Assembly: GCA_036323355.1 (NCBI GenBank)
Contig: AP028876.1
Span: 124,001 to 188,000, forward strand
Origin: Gottschalkiaceae bacterium SANA
GTDB lineage: Bacteria > Bacillota > Clostridia > Tissierellales > GPF-1
DNA length: 64,000 nucleotides
Direction: 5' to 3'
This document shows, piece after piece, positions 61,809 to 64,000 of this stretch. The notes under the pieces are model-generated. The model was not told where the DNA came from. It did no database searches and saw nothing but the letters and a program-made list of their open reading frames with translations. The translations under genes and the position numbers were made by a program. The stretch's first letter is position 1; every line of letters begins with the position of its first letter.

Positions 61809-63059
61809 TTATAAATCCGAACCAATTTCTTCAATAAACTCAATAGCTGGAGTGAAATGTGTTACCAGTTTATTGTTACAATTGTTGCCATTCAATCGAA
61901 GTGCCCAACGGTATATTTGCAAGAAAACGAAGTATATTTTTGCGATTTTTTCATCTATGGATCTTTCAAAGGTGATCCTGGAAATATATACTTCTTTTAT
62001 TTCATGGAAGGTGTATTTGAAATTACCGAAATAAAAGCTCATATCCCAGCCACGCATTGCGATTCCATAATTATCCCAGTCGATGATAAAATGCTTTTCT
62101 GATTTTTTTTGGACAAGAATATTACTGCTGTGAAAGTCATTATGGCAAAATGAGTAATGGATTTCTGGCCGTATTTTCTTGTATAATTTTTTTCCTATGA
62201 TAACTTCATCGAGTCTATTCAAAAGACATTCTAAAATTTCACCGCCTTCGATTTTATTTACTCGGATTTTCATTTCACGAATGGCTTCTTGATTAATCGT
62301 TTTTTGATGAAGGAAGCGTGGAACATACCTTCCTTTTTTTACTTCTATGCCTTTTAACATTTCAATGGCTTCTCTGTATGTAATTGACTCAATAATTCTA
62401 TTGATTTTAATGACTTCATCTAGTTTTGCATTTGTTGTTTTCTCGTGTTCAATATATTCAGTTGTAAGCAATTCGATATTTGAATTTGGTATCTTTTGGT
62501 AATCATGTATAGGGGGAGAGAACAAAAATAATTCAGGGTGGTTTTTGCATATCTCTAAATAGTAGTAGTTTTCATGGTTAACCTGGTTCGAGTGATACCA
62601 AGTGATTTTTGAAATTAAGCTTTTTTGTGTTTCATCCTTGCTTGTAAGATCATTTTTTATAAAGCCATAATTAGCATGTCCACCTAAATAGGTATAGGTG
62701 GTCTGTTTTATTTGGGAAGGTTGGAGGGTCCTTTTTGAATAATTGAGGGTCTTCTGGTAATCGCAATTTTTTATCGCTTTTAATGCATTAATAATAAGAC
62801 TCTTTCCTTCTTCAATTTGTCCGGAATAAATAAAACAAAGGCCGTACTCTTTTAAGAATTCCGGATTGTTCTTCTCTTTGTGGATGAGAGTACGTCCAAC
62901 TTCGATTGCCTTTATAAATTCATTCCTTTTAGAATAACGATAAAAAAGCCTCATTTTTTTAGAAGAGAGAAGCTGAAATATTTTCAAAAAATTTCTTTTG
63001 ATAATATCGATAAATATTATATTTCTAGTCATGTTGAACACTTTCAAAAGTAGATACAT
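61809..63059 (-). CDS. Aminoglycoside phosphotransferase-like kinase
   Basis: The protein has 416 residues. The N-terminal 110 residues are helical (tetratricopeptide-like). The kinase C-lobe has the Brenner motif HNDFHSSNILV and the Mg site IIDWDNYGIAMRGWD, as in choline kinase and APH families. The substrate is unknown; a cell surface or spore-coat sugar or choline is as likely as a drug. Start 63059 has GGTGGG upstream. Composition is AT-rich. Confidence 0.75.
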   Translation of the reverse strand: MYLLLKVFNMTRNIIFIDIIKRNFLKIFQLLSSKKMRLFYRYSKRNEFIKAIEVGRTLIHKEKNNPEFLKEYGLCFIYSGQIEEGKSLIINALKAIKNCDYQKTLNYSKRTLQPSQIKQTTYTYLGGHANYGFIKNDLTSKDETQKSLISKITWYHSNQVNHENYYYLEICKNHPELFLFSPPIHDYQKIPNSNIELLTTEYIEHEKTTNAKLDEVIKINRIIESITYREAIEMLKGIEVKKGRYVPRFLHQKTINQEAIREMKIRVNKIEGGEILECLLNRLDEVIIGKKLYKKIRPEIHYSFCHNDFHSSNILVQKKSEKHFIIDWDNYGIAMRGWDMSFYFGNFKYTFHEIKEVYISRITFERSIDEKIAKIYFVFLQIYRWALRLNGNNCNNKLVTHFTPAIEFIEEIGSDL

Positions 63060-63761
63060 GATTGATCCCACCATTATTACTGATTTGAATTTTAGTTCGA
63101 AAATTTATGTTATTTTTCGCTATACTTTTATTATATTAGAAAGGATACTTATCTGTCATGTTTTGTAGGAAATGCGATTGCGGGTAGAAGGGAAAAAACG
63201 CCAAAGAGGCTCATGTTTTGTTTGAGAAAATAACGGTTTTGTGTGCTGAATGATGATGTTCGATTGTAAAAATTAAATGTTACTAACACATTAAATGCGA
63301 GATTGATTTTCATCTATCAGATGAAAAGAGTCTTTATTAATGACTATCAACGTTTGGAATTATTGAAAAGTATTCAGCAAATAAATAAGATCAATATTCG
63401 GTGGCGCTGAAAATGTAGCTAGAAATATTTGTTATGCAAAGGAGATCATTTTGATTCACATGTGAAATATGTAATTGTTCATGCTTTCTTAAATAATGAG
63501 TGGATCAAAATCATATAGTATAAGGGGGATGAAGTAAGTTGTTCAATTGAAAAATCTCTTGCAGAAACGATAAAATACCACCAGTATTGATAATGTTACA
63601 AAAACACCCACTATATAGTGGGTGCATATTCGTATTTATATAATGAGATCAACTGAATAGCAAAAGGCAGCACGAGTATCATTGTGTTGATTGAATATCG
63701 ATGGGGAGTCAATAAGCCATCATTTGAACAAACAATAAAGTATCATAAGGATTGAATATCG
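63060..63761. other. AT-rich intergenic stretch
   Basis: No gene is seen. A 20-base perfect palindrome (CACCCACTAT/ATAGTGGGTG, 63605-63624) lies near the end. GATTGAATATCGATG occurs at 63689-63703 and again at 63750-63764, the second overlapping the start of the next gene. The region must hold the promoters of both neighbours. Confidence 0.55.
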
Positions 63762-64000
63762 ATGAAGAAAAGAATAATTGTAGGTTTATGTGTTTTTATC
63801 ATAATGGTAAGTGGAATCAGTGTATATGGGTCTCGTGAGCAGAAGAAAGTAGAAGCGATACGTGCGGAGAATCAGATAAATGAAGCTCCAAATCTTTCTG
63901 ATCGCAGTGATAAAATAGGCGAAGAAGGTAAGGGTGACAGTGACAAGATTGGTCAGGCAAATGGCGTTGACAACAGGGAAGTGGCAAATGATCATGAGGG
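63762..64000 (+). CDS. Secreted protein start, cut by window
   Basis: The 79 visible codons begin with a signal peptide (MKKRIIVGLCVFIIMVSGIS, cut near VYG). A hydrophilic, Asp/Glu/Lys-rich stretch with two S-DKIG-like repeats (SDRSDKIGEEGKGDSDKIG) follows. The frame is open at the window end, and the function cannot be told. Confidence 0.6.
   Translation, partial: MKKRIIVGLCVFIIMVSGISVYGSREQKKVEAIRAENQINEAPNLSDRSDKIGEEGKGDSDKIGQANGVDNREVANDHE

Noticed and set aside
1-64000. tRNA, rRNA or riboswitch genes
   Set aside because: No cloverleaf, rRNA motif or known riboswitch core was recognised on reading either strand.

Overview
The window comes from a low-GC Gram-positive chromosome, most likely an anaerobic member of the Clostridia. 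The evidence is the WalRK-YycHI-MurA-WalJ-RlmH neighbourhood, strong AGGAGG ribosome sites, TTGACA/TATAAT promoters, and an anaerobe-type ferredoxin, nitroreductase and ferritin-like protein. No species name can be fixed from the sequence alone.

Chromosomal left part (1-9786): the start of a 7TM-PAS sensor protein (cut by the window edge), an AraC-GyrI regulator, a dnaD-dnaI-ung operon on the minus strand, a LysM-G5-M23 cell wall hydrolase, the essential two-component system walR-walK, and a small secreted protein whose promoter carries a perfect WalR box.

Inserted part (about 9.86-41.47 kb): a composite mobile region lies between walK with its secreted neighbour and yycH-yycI, splitting the wal cluster. 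It starts with a tyrosine integrase and an ImmA/IrrE protein. Next comes a minus-strand cargo block: nuclease-NACHT ATPase, membrane-anchored DnaQ-type exonuclease and dGTPase. A CI/Cro switch follows, then a phage early region (Lin1244-type replication protein, DnaC loader, many small genes, a late-regulator-like gene and a Bro-N/KilAC antirepressor). A full-length DSR2-like SIR2 defence protein and a second small recombinase come next. Two diverged copies of a G-rich sequence of the kind found at phage cos/terminase junctions flank DSR2 and the recombinase. No terminase, capsid, tail or lysis gene is present, so this is a prophage remnant or a phage-satellite-like defence island. The last 11 kb (30.9-41.2 kb) hold an Rhs/YD-repeat polymorphic toxin with a putative membrane immunity protein, a secreted partner gene upstream, and a secreted protein whose 15-bp tandem repeats split a regulatory-like beta-sandwich domain.

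Chromosomal right part (41.7-64 kb): yycH, yycI, murA, walJ and a CxxC small protein continue the wal cluster. They are followed by rhodanese, ferredoxin, an IS110-family element with a bridge-RNA-like upstream fold, ferritin-like, cupin, patatin, DUF523/DUF1722 and rsgA (behind a possible leader peptide/attenuator). Then come a C92-type cysteine peptidase, a flavin-binding protein, padR plus a membrane partner with an inverted-repeat operator, a B3/4 protein, a terpenoid-cyclase-like protein, a DUF2785 protein, merR, nitroreductase, pgsA and rlmH. The end holds a truncated AlbA-like fragment, an aminoglycoside-phosphotransferase-like kinase and the start of a secreted protein.

All functional calls come from reading motifs and recalled family knowledge; no database search was run.
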